The notes below the pieces were generated by a model. That model ran no database searches. It was not told the origin of the DNA and saw nothing but the letters and a program-made list of their open reading frames with translations. Positions 34,592-43,997 of a stretch of 64,000 nucleotides of DNA are shown piece by piece. Positions within the stretch are counted from its first letter, which is position 1. Every line of letters starts with the position of its first letter. The DNA is from Cellvibrio sp. (lineage in GTDB: Bacteria; Pseudomonadota; Gammaproteobacteria; Pseudomonadales; Cellvibrionaceae): the NCBI GenBank assembly GCA_016712405.1, contig JADJRD010000001.1:941590-1005589 (forward strand). The letters run 5' to 3'. A program made the position numbers and the translations under genes.

Positions 34592-35821
34592 TTAGTCGGC
34601 TTTTAGGGTAAAAGCCATTAGTTTTCCCTTGTTGTTAAAGACGTACAAGCGTTCTCCGTCCGTTAACAATGGCGCTCTGGCACCTTTTCGTCCAACGCGA
34701 GTTCTCGCAGCTAACTCACCGTCTGATGTGTTCATCACATGCAAATAGCCTTTGTAATCAACTACAGCAACATAATCACCCACGACCTGAGGAGCATTGA
34801 GTAGGCGACGCAACAGTTTTTCGTTGGTCCATAATATCTCTCCAGATGCAGAGCTGTAACACACCAACTTACCCTCAGTATCTGAAACGAACAATTTATC
34901 CCCCTGCACGGCCATATTTTCGGCTGTAGATCCGTCTTTTGCCCAAAGCGCACTTCCAGTAGCACCTGATACTGCCGATATCTTTCCTTGGTAGGTGCCC
35001 ACATAAAGCAAACCACCTGCCATTAAGGGTGAGGCATGAATATCAATCATGCGCTCTAACTCCGAGCGACCTTTTGGCATTGCAATACGTTGATCCCACA
35101 TAATAATTCCGGTGTCAGCACTGAATGCCATCAGCCGACCATTAGAAAAACCTGCATAAACGATTGATTCCGTTACTGCAGGCGTTGAAGTTCCTCTTAG
35201 TGTTAATACAGGAGGAGGATTATCATAAAACCAGCGTCGCACACCTGTTTTTGCATCCAACGCAAAGAGTTTTCCGTTGAGAGTTTGAACCGCCACAATA
35301 CTGCCATTGGATTGCGGCGCCGCCAGTATTTCACCCGGTAATTGAGTGCGCCATAATTCCGTACCATTTTCACTGCTTAACGCAATCACCTCACCTGCAT
35401 AACTGGCAAGAAACAGTTGATCTTTAAATACACCTACACCCGCCGAGATTTGCCAATTGGGATCCATCTCTTCCATATTCATATAAATCTTCATCCAACC
35501 CCATAAACTTAATTTGGGAGATGTGACTCGTTTGGACCAACGTTTTTTTCCTGTCTTACTATCAATGGCTATGAGTTTGCCTTTGAAATCTACCGCATAA
35601 ATTTTTCCGTCTTCAATCGCGGGTACCAGAATACTAAAACCCTTACTCTGTCCTGATCCAATTCCACGAGACCACTCTTTATCAATCTCAGCCGTTTCTT
35701 TAAAACTTTTGAGTTCCATTGGCTCAGTGCCTGTTTTCTTTTGAAACAAAGAGCAACCAGACAACGTCAATGTAACCATTAAAAACAGAGCGATCAGACT
35801 CCTGATGGAGGTTAATTTCAT
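34592..35821 (-). CDS. bamB: Outer-membrane assembly lipoprotein BamB
   Basis: Lipoprotein of the BAM complex that inserts beta-barrel proteins in the outer membrane. A lipoprotein signal ends in LTLSGC (Cys23). The remaining residues of the 409 form an eight-bladed PQQ-type propeller with repeated GxxxWxxxL-like units (GTELWRTQL, GVRRWFYDN, GSALWAKDG, GEILWTNEK). It overlaps the yfgM stop by four bases, so the two are translationally coupled. Confidence 0.96.
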   Translation of the reverse strand: MKLTSIRSLIALFLMVTLTLSGCSLFQKKTGTEPMELKSFKETAEIDKEWSRGIGSGQSKGFSILVPAIEDGKIYAVDFKGKLIAIDSKTGKKRWSKRVTSPKLSLWGWMKIYMNMEEMDPNWQISAGVGVFKDQLFLASYAGEVIALSSENGTELWRTQLPGEILAAPQSNGSIVAVQTLNGKLFALDAKTGVRRWFYDNPPPVLTLRGTSTPAVTESIVYAGFSNGRLMAFSADTGIIMWDQRIAMPKGRSELERMIDIHASPLMAGGLLYVGTYQGKISAVSGATGSALWAKDGSTAENMAVQGDKLFVSDTEGKLVCYSSASGEILWTNEKLLRRLLNAPQVVGDYVAVVDYKGYLHVMNTSDGELAARTRVGRKGARAPLLTDGERLYVFNNKGKLMAFTLKAD

Positions 35822-36513
35822 TGTGCTTTCTCCGCACTTGCTTCATTGGCAGGCTCTAATAATTTCAAATCATCCACTTTCATTTGAAGCAGCATATAAC
35901 GTTCTTGTTGTTGCGCATTACTGGCGGTTAATGCTGCCTCATAGGATGAACGAGCTTTTTCCAAATTGCCTTGTAATTTATAAATATCACCGCGGGCTTC
36001 AGCATAATCACTGGCTAAGGCTGCAGCAGGTTCTTGCGCAAGCTGTGCGAGAGCGTCATCTAAAGACTGCTTCGCCGTTAATACTTTTGCTAATCGTAAC
36101 CGAGCAATTTGTTCAGTTGTTACATCAGGCTTTGCTGACAATACCCACTGTAATTCAGCGACGGCTTGATCCAACTTGTTGTCTTCAACAGCAACTTTCG
36201 CAAGAAAAAAAGCAGCAGTTTGCGCGTAAAAACTTTTATTATTGCCTGACTTTAATTCACTCGCGTATTGAGTCGCCATAGAGCGATCCGTATCACTCAT
36301 CACTTTACCGGGCTCTTGATTAATTAACTTAACTAATTGCTCGTAGGTTGCTGACGCTTTCTCCGCTTTAGCACGTTGTTGATCCTTCCAGCTCCCCCAG
36401 CCCAAATAAGCAGCCACAGCAATCACCGCTGCCACTACCACCGACTTTCCGTAATCTTTCCACCAACGCTTTAATGATTCAATTTGTTCTTCTTCGGTTA
36501 AATGTACACTCAC
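35818..36513 (-). CDS. yfgM: YfgM family tetratricopeptide protein
   Basis: An inner-membrane anchored periplasmic protein associated with the Sec translocon and chaperones in E. coli. The N-terminus SVHLTEEEQIESLKRWWKDYG is cytoplasmic here in two parts, then a helix spans residues 23-40, and TPR-like helices fill the rest of the 231 residues. It lies between hisS and bamB, its conserved position. Confidence 0.92.
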   Translation of the reverse strand: MSVHLTEEEQIESLKRWWKDYGKSVVVAAVIAVAAYLGWGSWKDQQRAKAEKASATYEQLVKLINQEPGKVMSDTDRSMATQYASELKSGNNKSFYAQTAAFFLAKVAVEDNKLDQAVAELQWVLSAKPDVTTEQIARLRLAKVLTAKQSLDDALAQLAQEPAAALASDYAEARGDIYKLQGNLEKARSSYEAALTASNAQQQERYMLLQMKVDDLKLLEPANEASAEKAQ

Positions 36514-36537
36514 AATTGGCTCCTAAAGCTCGACAAG

Positions 36538-37809
36538 TTATTCAAAAGTTTGCAAATACTCTATCGCATCTGCAATTAATAAAGTTTGCTGCGGGATATC
36601 TTCACGCAAATGTTTTACAACTACCTGACCTGATTTCGCTTCATCCTCACCCAGAATCAATGCAATCTCAGCTCCACTCTTATCCGCTTTTTTAAGCTGA
36701 TTTTTAAAATTACCACCGCCACAGTGCATCATAAAACGCACATAAGGCAATTCATCGCGACATTGCTCAACCAATTGTATGGCCTGTTCTGTGACATCAC
36801 CAACCGCGACTAAATATACATCGGTTTGCAAATTTAGTTCCGCTGGAAGCTCTTGCATTTCCTGTACTAATAACACCAAACGCTCTAATCCAATACCGAA
36901 CCCAACAGCGGGAGTTGCTTTTCCACCCAATTGTTCAACTAAATTATCGTAACGACCACCAGCACACACTGTTGCTTGCGCACCTAATTTATCTGTCACC
37001 CATTCAAAAGCGGTTTTACCGTAATAATCCAAGCCGCGAACCAAACGTGGATTTACTTGATATTGAACACCCGCAGCATCCAATAGTTTTTTTAACCCTG
37101 AAAAGTGTTGTTTGGATTCTTCATCAAGATAATCCAATAATACTGGAGCATTATTTAACAAGCTTTGAGTTTTGGGATCTTTGGAATCCAAAATACGTAA
37201 TGGATTCGTCGTTAAACGACGCTGGCTGTCTTCATCCAATTCTGATTGTAAATTAGTTAAATAAGAAACCAATGCTGCTTTGTAATTAGCACGTGACTCG
37301 GCATTTGCTAATGAATTGATTTGCAAAGTCACCGCAGACAAAACGCCCAATTCCCGCAAAATTCTTGCACTCAACAATAGAATTTCGGCATCAATATCCG
37401 GCCCCTGCATACCAAAAGTTTCAACACCTAATTGATGAAATTGTCTATATCGCCCTTTTTGCGGACGCTCATGGCGAAACATAGGGCCCATATACCACAA
37501 ACGTTGTGTTTGGTTATAAAGCAATCCGTGCTCTTCACAAGCACGCACACAAGAAGCAGTTCCTTCAGGTCGCAACGTTAAACTATCACCATTACGATCT
37601 TCAAAGGTATACATTTCTTTTTCAACAATATCAGTGACTTCACCAATAGAACGCTTAAATAATTCTGTTGATTCAACAATGGGAAAACGAATTTCCTGAT
37701 AACTATAACGCTGCAAAATATCAATCAATGTTGACTCAACCATCTGCCAAATTGGCGATTGATCTGGCAATAGATCATTCATTCCACGTATTGCTTGAAT
37801 TTTTTTCAA
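36538..37809 (-). CDS. hisS: Histidyl-tRNA synthetase
   Basis: Class II synthetase that charges tRNA(His). The 423 residues contain IRGMNDLLPDQS at the N-terminus, the motif 2 region RPEGTASCVRACEEH, the histidine-specific LVRGLDYYGKTAFEW near residue 258 and motif 3 GFGIGLERL, then an anticodon-binding domain. It is 24 bases upstream of yfgM. A C/G-rich repeat separates it from ispG. Confidence 0.97.
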   Translation of the reverse strand: MKKIQAIRGMNDLLPDQSPIWQMVESTLIDILQRYSYQEIRFPIVESTELFKRSIGEVTDIVEKEMYTFEDRNGDSLTLRPEGTASCVRACEEHGLLYNQTQRLWYMGPMFRHERPQKGRYRQFHQLGVETFGMQGPDIDAEILLLSARILRELGVLSAVTLQINSLANAESRANYKAALVSYLTNLQSELDEDSQRRLTTNPLRILDSKDPKTQSLLNNAPVLLDYLDEESKQHFSGLKKLLDAAGVQYQVNPRLVRGLDYYGKTAFEWVTDKLGAQATVCAGGRYDNLVEQLGGKATPAVGFGIGLERLVLLVQEMQELPAELNLQTDVYLVAVGDVTEQAIQLVEQCRDELPYVRFMMHCGGGNFKNQLKKADKSGAEIALILGEDEAKSGQVVVKHLREDIPQQTLLIADAIEYLQTFE

Positions 37810-37849
37810 TTTAAAACCTTAATAAATTTTTGTTTTGTTTGCAGATTTT

Positions 37850-37956
37850 GACCCCCTCCTAACCTCCCCCTTGCCAGGGGGAGGAACATGACTCCCCATT
37901 TGTTACAGAGTGGAATCTGTCCCCTCCCCTGGCAAGGGGAGGGTTAGGGTGGGGTC
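37850..37956. repeat. C/G-rich composite inverted repeat
   Basis: The most complete copy. Outer arms gaccccctcctaacctcccc and ggggagggttagggtggggtc are inverted, each with its own hairpin (ccccttgccaggggg and cccctggcaagggg). The middle contains a small gactcc...ggaatc-like inverted pair. The total is about 107 bases and the element touches the ispG stop. Confidence 0.85.
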
Positions 37957-39079
37957 ATACTCGCACAATAATATTTTTTTCCGCTTCATCCAACTCGATT
38001 TGTTTTTTCGCTGCTCTTTCACGAATCAAGCGCTCAAGATTATCAACCAGATTTTCATTGCTGAGTTTTTGATTAGGTTCGCCATCAATATAAATTAAAT
38101 TATTCGGTGTACCGCCGGTCAATCCTAAATCAGCTTCTTTCGCTTCACCGGGGCCATTAACAATGCAACCAATTACTGCCACATCAATTGGCGTTGTAAT
38201 ATCTTCAACACGCGATTCCAACTCATTCATAGTTTTTATCACATCAAAATTTTGACGTGAACAACTGGGGCAAGCGATGAAATTCACTCCTTTGCTGCGC
38301 AAACGTAAACTGCGCAGCATGTCCCAACCCACTTTAATTTCTTCAACAGGATCAGCAGCCAGCGACACACGAATTGTATCGCCAATACCATCCATTAATA
38401 GTTGCCCCAAACCAATTGAGGATTTTACTGTGCCTGAACGCAAACCACCGGCTTCAGTAATTCCCAAATGCAAAGGCTGCTCAATTAACGTGGCTAACTT
38501 ACGATAAGCAGCAACAGCCATAAAAATATCAGAGGCCTTTACGCTGACCTTAAAATTATAAAAATTTAATCCATCTAATATTTCAACATGACGCAAGGCG
38601 GATTCGACCAATGCCTCCGGAGTTGGTTCACCGTATTTTTTTTGTAGATCTTTTTCGAGTGATCCGGCGTTAACGCCAATACGAATCGGAATATTTAAAT
38701 CGCGAGCCTTATCAACCACAGCCTGAATACGTTTTTCACGGCCAATATTGCCAGGATTAATTCGCAAACAATCCACACCTAAATCAGCAACACGCAGGGC
38801 AATGCGATAATCAAAATGAATATCTGCCACTAGCGGAATATTCACCTGCTTTCGAATCTCACCAAAGGCTTCCGCCGCTTCCATGGAAGGAACCGAAACA
38901 CGAACTATGTCTGCGCCGGCTAACTGTATACGACGAATTTGTTCAACAGTCGCCACAATGTCGGTAGTTTCAGTATTGGTCATACTCTGGACCGAAATTG
39001 GTGCATCACCACCAACAGGAACATTTCCAACCATTATCTGGCGCGACTTACGGCGTTTAATCGGTGATTCACAATGCAT
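37955..39079 (-). CDS. ispG: 4-hydroxy-3-methylbut-2-enyl diphosphate synthase IspG
   Basis: [4Fe-4S] enzyme of the methylerythritol-phosphate isoprenoid pathway. The 374 residues start with RRKSRQIMVGNVPVGG (note GDAPISVQSMTNT next) and hold the cluster cysteines in ACPSCSRQNFD and GCIVNGPGEA. It lies between rodZ and hisS as in most gammaproteobacteria, two bases after rodZ. Confidence 0.97.
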   Translation of the reverse strand: MHCESPIKRRKSRQIMVGNVPVGGDAPISVQSMTNTETTDIVATVEQIRRIQLAGADIVRVSVPSMEAAEAFGEIRKQVNIPLVADIHFDYRIALRVADLGVDCLRINPGNIGREKRIQAVVDKARDLNIPIRIGVNAGSLEKDLQKKYGEPTPEALVESALRHVEILDGLNFYNFKVSVKASDIFMAVAAYRKLATLIEQPLHLGITEAGGLRSGTVKSSIGLGQLLMDGIGDTIRVSLAADPVEEIKVGWDMLRSLRLRSKGVNFIACPSCSRQNFDVIKTMNELESRVEDITTPIDVAVIGCIVNGPGEAKEADLGLTGGTPNNLIYIDGEPNQKLSNENLVDNLERLIRERAAKKQIELDEAEKNIIVRV

Positions 39080-39081
39080 AT

Positions 39082-39945
39082 TTACTGATCCGAACGACGA
39101 CTTACTTTAATCGTTAATACATTGGTACCTAAAGCAGGTACCAATTTCACGGCCTCATCATTAATTTTTAAACTAACTGCTGGAGCATTTCCCAATTTCA
39201 AATCAAAAGGACTCTGCCCTTTCAATACCAACTGTGTATCCTTCATTTTCAATTCAGTTACTAAAACATCACCATTTGCATCACTGACTTCTACCCAACA
39301 TTCGTCGTGAAAATAAAACTCCAAAGTATCATTTCCTTGAGCAACGGATGGGCCACTAACTGATTCAAATTTTGATCGATCATTTTTTATTGCAACAGAC
39401 AAGGTCTCTGCATTCACAGCCACAATACTCGAAGCACTTGCTGATGTGGATTGATCAGAAGCAACAGAGCTGGAGGTAGCATTAACAGAAACTGTTGGAT
39501 TTTGAACCGCGAGATTAACTTTTGGATAGTCATTAGTTTTTCGATTATCTAAAAACCAAACGGACAATAGCCACATTAAAAATAAAACACCAATCAATGC
39601 ACCTGCAAACTGCCAAATTTTGCGATTCGAAACATCCTGTTTTACAGGAACAAAATCCTCTTTTAATCCTAAAATTTTAGCTTGACCGTCATATATTGAC
39701 ATCAAACTAACAAGATCCACTTTTACTAATTGTGCATAAGCTCGCAAATAACCACGAATAAATGTATCGGAATGCAATCGATTATACTGATCCGACTCAA
39801 TAGCCTTCACTTTCGTCAAGGTCATGAATAATTCTTTCGCAACATACTCCTGCGTCAAGCCTAGCCGCTCTCTGGCATCACGTAATATATTACCCGGAGA
39901 CGAATGATTTACCTCTGGTGTAACAGGATCGATGTCGTTTGTCAT
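39082..39945 (-). CDS. rodZ: RodZ-like helix-turn-helix cytoskeletal protein
   Basis: Links MreB filaments to the membrane. It has 287 residues: a Cro-type helix-turn-helix at about 19-85 (ARERLGLTQEYVAKEL), one membrane helix at 111-131, a Ser/Thr/Ala-rich periplasmic linker and a C-terminal DUF4115 domain (WVEVSDANGDVLV near 214). The N-terminus is cytoplasmic. It is encoded in the pilW-rodZ-ispG string. Confidence 0.93.
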   Translation of the reverse strand: MTNDIDPVTPEVNHSSPGNILRDARERLGLTQEYVAKELFMTLTKVKAIESDQYNRLHSDTFIRGYLRAYAQLVKVDLVSLMSIYDGQAKILGLKEDFVPVKQDVSNRKIWQFAGALIGVLFLMWLLSVWFLDNRKTNDYPKVNLAVQNPTVSVNATSSSVASDQSTSASASSIVAVNAETLSVAIKNDRSKFESVSGPSVAQGNDTLEFYFHDECWVEVSDANGDVLVTELKMKDTQLVLKGQSPFDLKLGNAPAVSLKINDEAVKLVPALGTNVLTIKVSRRSDQ

Positions 39946-39958
39946 GGCTAGCCCACTA

Positions 39959-40738
39959 TTAATGCATGAGAGTTTGACGATACTCCAAATATTCTTTCGA
40001 ATAAGGATATCGATTTTTCAAAACCAACACATAACTGGCTTCTCTATCCTTATTGCCAAACATACGCTCCAAACGAATTGCTAATAACAACGATCTTGCT
40101 GTTTGTTGCCCTAAACTCATAAATCGATCAAGATTTTCTTTTGCTTTTGGATAATCCTGTTCAATAAAATATAAATCAGCCAACTCAATGAACGGTTCCG
40201 ACAAACCTCTGTTTAAAATCGCTGCATGCTCAAATGCTGCTTTAGCTCGAGCAGTGTTTCCCAGTAAGAGTGCGGATCGCCCCACATTAATCATGCTTTG
40301 CGCCCTTCCATCGAAATCAAGATTCGCAGCAGCAGCTTCAAACTGTTTCAAGGCGTCTTCATATCGTTTTAAACCAAAGAGAAACACTCCATAATTATTA
40401 TGTGCGGCAGAGAAATTTTTATTCTTTTTAATTGCCTTTTTGAATGACTCTTCTGCAAGTGCACTTTCACCCTCTAATTCATAAACCAATGCCAATGCAT
40501 TTAATACTTCAGCTGAATTCTTATCTATATCCATCGCCTTTCGAATATGATGACGCGCAGACTCACGATTTTTTTTGTCAACATAGCTTTGAGCTAGCTG
40601 TATGTGTAACCTAAAAGCTTCTGGTTTATTAACAGCCGTTCGGTGTTTTCCATCAGTTTCTTCAGTCACACAAGCAACTAACATAAAAAACAATGTGAAA
40701 GACAATAGCACTAACTTGATGTATCGCATAAATATCAT
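39959..40738 (-). CDS. pilW: Type IV pilus biogenesis lipoprotein PilW (PilF)
   Basis: Outer-membrane pilotin that supports PilQ secretin assembly. The lipobox LVAC (Cys23) ends the signal peptide. Tandem tetratricopeptide repeats follow from about residue 38 (AEVLNALALVYELEGESALAEE spans one, here cited in part). Length 259. Met4 (MRYIKLV) is an equally good start. It lies between rlmN and rodZ, the standard place. Confidence 0.92.
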   Translation of the reverse strand: MIFMRYIKLVLLSFTLFFMLVACVTEETDGKHRTAVNKPEAFRLHIQLAQSYVDKKNRESARHHIRKAMDIDKNSAEVLNALALVYELEGESALAEESFKKAIKKNKNFSAAHNNYGVFLFGLKRYEDALKQFEAAAANLDFDGRAQSMINVGRSALLLGNTARAKAAFEHAAILNRGLSEPFIELADLYFIEQDYPKAKENLDRFMSLGQQTARSLLLAIRLERMFGNKDREASYVLVLKNRYPYSKEYLEYRQTLMH

Positions 40739-40759
40739 GTAATAGCTCCCGGATTTAAA

Positions 40760-41953
40760 TCACTGGCTCATTATTTTTATTGCTTGCACATCGTCAAACT
40801 GTGCACGATATCGTTCGCTGCGACGAGTAATATCATTGACCTGCCCTGCTAATTGCCCACAGGCCGCATCAATATCATCACCACGTGTTGTTCTCACCGT
40901 GGTGATGTAACCTTCTTGCATCAGTATCTCCTGAAACTTACGTAAAGCAGTGTTACTGACACGTTTATAATTGGATAAATTAAACGGATTAAACGGAATC
41001 AAATTAATTTTCACAGGAATATCGCGCAACAAATCCGCCAATTCTTTTGCGTGATGGGGACGATCATTCACTTGGTCAATCAAGGTATATTCAATGGTAA
41101 TTTTACGATGCGTGTCTGGCATGGCTTCGATATAACGTTTGGCTGAATCCAGCAACATCGCAATTGGATATTTGCGATTGATTGGCACCAATTCATTTCG
41201 CAATTCATCGTTAGGTGCGTGCAAAGATATTGCCAGACAAGCATCGGTGTATTGACTTAAACGATCCAATTGAGGCACTACGCCGGATGTGCTCAAGGTC
41301 ACACGACGCTTGGAAATGCCATAGGCATTGTCGTGCATCATTAAATTCATCGCATCGACAACATTGTCAAAATTCAATAGCGGCTCACCCATGCCCATCA
41401 TCACCACATTGGTAACCATACGCGGGCCAGTTCCGCTGAGCTGCCCAAATGATTTCGCTGCGATCCAAACTTGTCCAATAATTTCTGCAGCAGTTAAATC
41501 GCGATTGAAACCTTGTTTACCGGTTGCACAAAAGCTGCAATCCAATGAACAACCGACTTGCGACGAAACACAAAGCGTTCCGCGATCACCATCAGGTATA
41601 TAAACCGTTTCAATGACATTGCCGCCAGAAACGCGAATTAAAAATTTACGTGTGCCGTCAGTAGAATCAAATTGTTGAACCACTTCAGGCAAACGAATTT
41701 CAGCAATCTTTTTTAATTTAGATCGCAAATCTTTACTGACGTTGGTCATATCATCAAAATTATCAGCACCCAATTGATGAATCCACTTCATGACTTGTAT
41801 CGCACGAAATTTTTTCTCACCAATGGATTCAAAAAAAGCAATCAACTTGGCTTCAGGCAAGCCCATCAAATTGACTTTTTCCAGATTGGCCGCAGCCGAA
41901 GTCGATGATTCACTCATCTCAACGGATTGAATATTGGCAACCAACTGACTCAT
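40760..41953 (-). CDS. rlmN: Dual-specificity RNA methyltransferase RlmN
   Basis: Radical-SAM enzyme that methylates C2 of A2503 in 23S rRNA and A37 in some tRNAs. The CxxxCxxC cluster is Cys135, Cys139 and Cys142 (GCSLDCSFC). The C-terminal methyl-carrying cysteine region RTTRGDDIDAACGQL is present near residue 360. Length 397, with an N-terminal extension of about 28 residues before the NLMGLPEAKL start of the conserved part. It follows ndk by 21 bases. Confidence 0.96.
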   Translation of the reverse strand: MSQLVANIQSVEMSESSTSAAANLEKVNLMGLPEAKLIAFFESIGEKKFRAIQVMKWIHQLGADNFDDMTNVSKDLRSKLKKIAEIRLPEVVQQFDSTDGTRKFLIRVSGGNVIETVYIPDGDRGTLCVSSQVGCSLDCSFCATGKQGFNRDLTAAEIIGQVWIAAKSFGQLSGTGPRMVTNVVMMGMGEPLLNFDNVVDAMNLMMHDNAYGISKRRVTLSTSGVVPQLDRLSQYTDACLAISLHAPNDELRNELVPINRKYPIAMLLDSAKRYIEAMPDTHRKITIEYTLIDQVNDRPHHAKELADLLRDIPVKINLIPFNPFNLSNYKRVSNTALRKFQEILMQEGYITTVRTTRGDDIDAACGQLAGQVNDITRRSERYRAQFDDVQAIKIMSQ

Positions 41954-41974
41954 GTGTGCAACCTGATAATTAAA

Positions 41975-42400
41975 TTAACGAATAATGACTTCGTGACTCG
42001 CAAAAAAATAAGCAATTTCACGCGCAGCTGAAATCGGAGAATCAGAACCATGGACCGCATTGGAATCAATGGCTTTACCAAACAACGCACGCAAAGTTCC
42101 TGGTGCAGCCTTGGAAGGATCAGTTGCTCCCATGATTTCACGATTGCCCACAATAGCGTTTTCACCCGACAGCACTTGCACCACAACTGGCCCCGATGTC
42201 ATGAACTTAACTAAGCCTTCAAAAAAAGGACGACCTTTGTGTTCTGCATAAAATCCTTCTGCTTGTGCTGCACTTAAATGCAACATGCGTTGTGCAACGA
42301 TTTTTAATCCTGCTTGTTCAAAACGACTCACAATTTCCCCGATATGGTTATCGCGTACTGCATCAGGTTTAATAATAGATAGGGTTTGCTCAACAGCCAT
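41975..42400 (-). CDS. ndk: Nucleoside diphosphate kinase
   Basis: Phosphorylates nucleoside diphosphates through a phosphohistidine. The 141 residues from the ATG at 42400 include His117 in NAVHGSDS. GGAG lies 8 bases before this ATG; a frame extension of five codons upstream is not needed. Start of the long minus-strand block running to der. Confidence 0.97.
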   Translation of the reverse strand: MAVEQTLSIIKPDAVRDNHIGEIVSRFEQAGLKIVAQRMLHLSAAQAEGFYAEHKGRPFFEGLVKFMTSGPVVVQVLSGENAIVGNREIMGATDPSKAAPGTLRALFGKAIDSNAVHGSDSPISAAREIAYFFASHEVIIR

Positions 42401-42475
42401 CAGAGGTCTCCACACCGCTTTCCGTCGATAAAGGTGAAGGCACTAATCCTCACCCATAGAATTCAAAACCCGCGA

Positions 42476-42481
42476 ATTATA
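42476..42481 (-). promoter_or_regulatory. Candidate -10 box of the ndk promoter
   Basis: A perfect TATAAT on the minus strand, 76 bases before the ndk ATG. The -35 region is weak (CATACA at 18-base spacing). Confidence 0.4.
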
Positions 42482-42532
42482 CGCAGGTTTGCCCTATTTT
42501 GTATGGTATGAAATGGAAAAACTGATAGAAAA

Positions 42533-42952
42533 TTAAAGGCTTGCAGCTATGTCTTGAATTCGTTTCACCATTGCTTTGAGGCCATTACCTCTTGTCGAGC
42601 TCAAGTGTTGTAGCAAATCCAAACGCTGGAAATATTGGGCTATGTCAACCGATAAAATCTCGGATGAGTTTTTACCATTGAATGCGGCCAGAACAACCGC
42701 CAGCAAACCTTTGACAATAAAGGCATCACTGTCTGCCTGAAAATAGAGCTTGCCATCACAAAACGCTTCAGACAACCAGACTTGGCTTTGGCAACCCCGA
42801 ACCAATCGATCCTCTGTTTTCAGCTCTTCAGGCATGGGTGGAAGTTCTTTACCCAAGTCTATGATGTACTTGTATCTTTCTTCCCAGGTATCGAAAAAAT
42901 CCAGAGTTTCTACAATGTCGTCCGAGGTCACATCTATGCCGAATTGGGTCAT
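42533..42952 (-). CDS. sufE: Cysteine desulfuration protein SufE
   Basis: Accepts persulfide sulfur from SufS and passes it to SufB. The 139 residues carry the acceptor Cys54 in LVRGCQSQVWL. Last gene of the iscR-suf string, overlapping the sufT stop by one base. Confidence 0.95.
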   Translation of the reverse strand: MTQFGIDVTSDDIVETLDFFDTWEERYKYIIDLGKELPPMPEELKTEDRLVRGCQSQVWLSEAFCDGKLYFQADSDAFIVKGLLAVVLAAFNGKNSSEILSVDIAQYFQRLDLLQHLSSTRGNGLKAMVKRIQDIAASL

Positions 42953-43488
42953 TAATAAAACATCCCCGTAGCCAGTTGCGCCTCTTCACTCATCATATGA
43001 CGAGCCCAAGGCGGATCAAATACCAGTTCAACCTTTACTGATTTCACATTGGGTACTTTACGAACTCGATATTCCACATCACCTACCAACACTGGCCCCA
43101 TTCCACATGCAGGCGCCGTCAATGTCATTTTAATATCGACCTGCTTGGATGTTTGGTTGATAGCCACGGCATAGATCAACCCCAAATTCACTAAATCGAC
43201 TGGGATTTCCGGATCATAAACAGTACCTAATGCTTGCCAGACTTGCTCTTCCGAGATTTTGTCATCCGCTGGAGCAGAGAATTCTATTACTGCGGCTTCC
43301 AATCCCAATCGATGAGCATCAGTACCATCCACACGCACCATTTGCCCGTGATAGGTCAGAGTGTAATTGCCACCCAATGATTGGGTGATAGTGACAAAAG
43401 TATCTTGGGGAATAGTCAGCGGGGTTCCATCCGGCACGCGTCGCGCCGGACAATCTTCCAATGCAACCACCATACGTCTTTCAGACAT
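42952..43488 (-). CDS. sufT: Fe-S assembly protein SufT
   Basis: An auxiliary Fe-S maturation factor. The 178 residues have an N-terminal extension typical of SufT (RRVPDGTPLTIPQD) and a C-terminal DUF59/MIP18 domain with DPEIPVDLVNLGLIY and the conserved Cys in LTAPACGMGP. It lies between sufA and sufE in the same direction. Confidence 0.93.
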   Translation of the reverse strand: MSERRMVVALEDCPARRVPDGTPLTIPQDTFVTITQSLGGNYTLTYHGQMVRVDGTDAHRLGLEAAVIEFSAPADDKISEEQVWQALGTVYDPEIPVDLVNLGLIYAVAINQTSKQVDIKMTLTAPACGMGPVLVGDVEYRVRKVPNVKSVKVELVFDPPWARHMMSEEAQLATGMFY

Positions 43489-43490
43489 AA

Positions 43491-43850
43491 TTAATTCTCT
43501 ACACTAAAACTTTCACCACAACCGCAATAATCTTTTACGCGTGGATTCATAAATTTTAATTGGCGGTTGACACCTTCGGTGACGTAATCAATTTGCGTAC
43601 CACCAACAACCGATAAACTTTTTGAATCAACCAATAATTCAACACCAGATTCCATCGCAATATGCAGATCATCGGCGTTCGCTGATTCGACCAAATCCAC
43701 CACATACATCCAACCCGTACAACCGCTTTGCTTCACACTCAAACGCACCGCTTTTGCATCTTGCTGTTCAATTTGTTTTTTGAAATGCGCCGCTGCTGCT
43801 GCCGTCACTGAAACAGTTTGTTGATTGGGATTAAAGGTTTCTACTGACAT
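43491..43850 (-). CDS. sufA: A-type Fe-S carrier SufA/IscA-like
   Basis: A 119-residue A-type carrier with the three ligand cysteines, Cys44 (GCTGW), Cys109 and Cys111 (CGCGES). Context within the suf operon favours SufA. It precedes sufT by two bases. A C/G-rich repeat separates it from sufS. Confidence 0.93.
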   Translation of the reverse strand: MSVETFNPNQQTVSVTAAAAAHFKKQIEQQDAKAVRLSVKQSGCTGWMYVVDLVESANADDLHIAMESGVELLVDSKSLSVVGGTQIDYVTEGVNRQLKFMNPRVKDYCGCGESFSVEN

Positions 43851-43870
43851 TGTGACCTCCGGTTAAATAT

Positions 43871-43987
43871 TTCCCCCTCTCCCCCCGCCCTCTCCCACTA
43901 GGGGCGAGGGAGCCGACTCCCTGAATAATAAAATACGGAGTCAAATCTGTTCCCTCTCCCCTTGTGGGAGAGGGTTAGGGAGAGGGG
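43871..43987. repeat. C/G-rich composite inverted repeat inside the suf operon
   Basis: Arms cccctctccccccgccctctccc and gggagagggttagggagagggg enclose a small gactccctgaataa...acggagtc pair. Same variant as at 13852-13967. It could form a large hairpin in the suf mRNA between sufS and sufA and lower downstream expression. Confidence 0.8.
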
Positions 43988-43997
43988 TAAAGCTTTT

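Noticed and set aside
35805..36281. Plus-strand frame of 158 codons
   Set aside because: Antisense to yfgM, with no ribosome binding site and no family resemblance.
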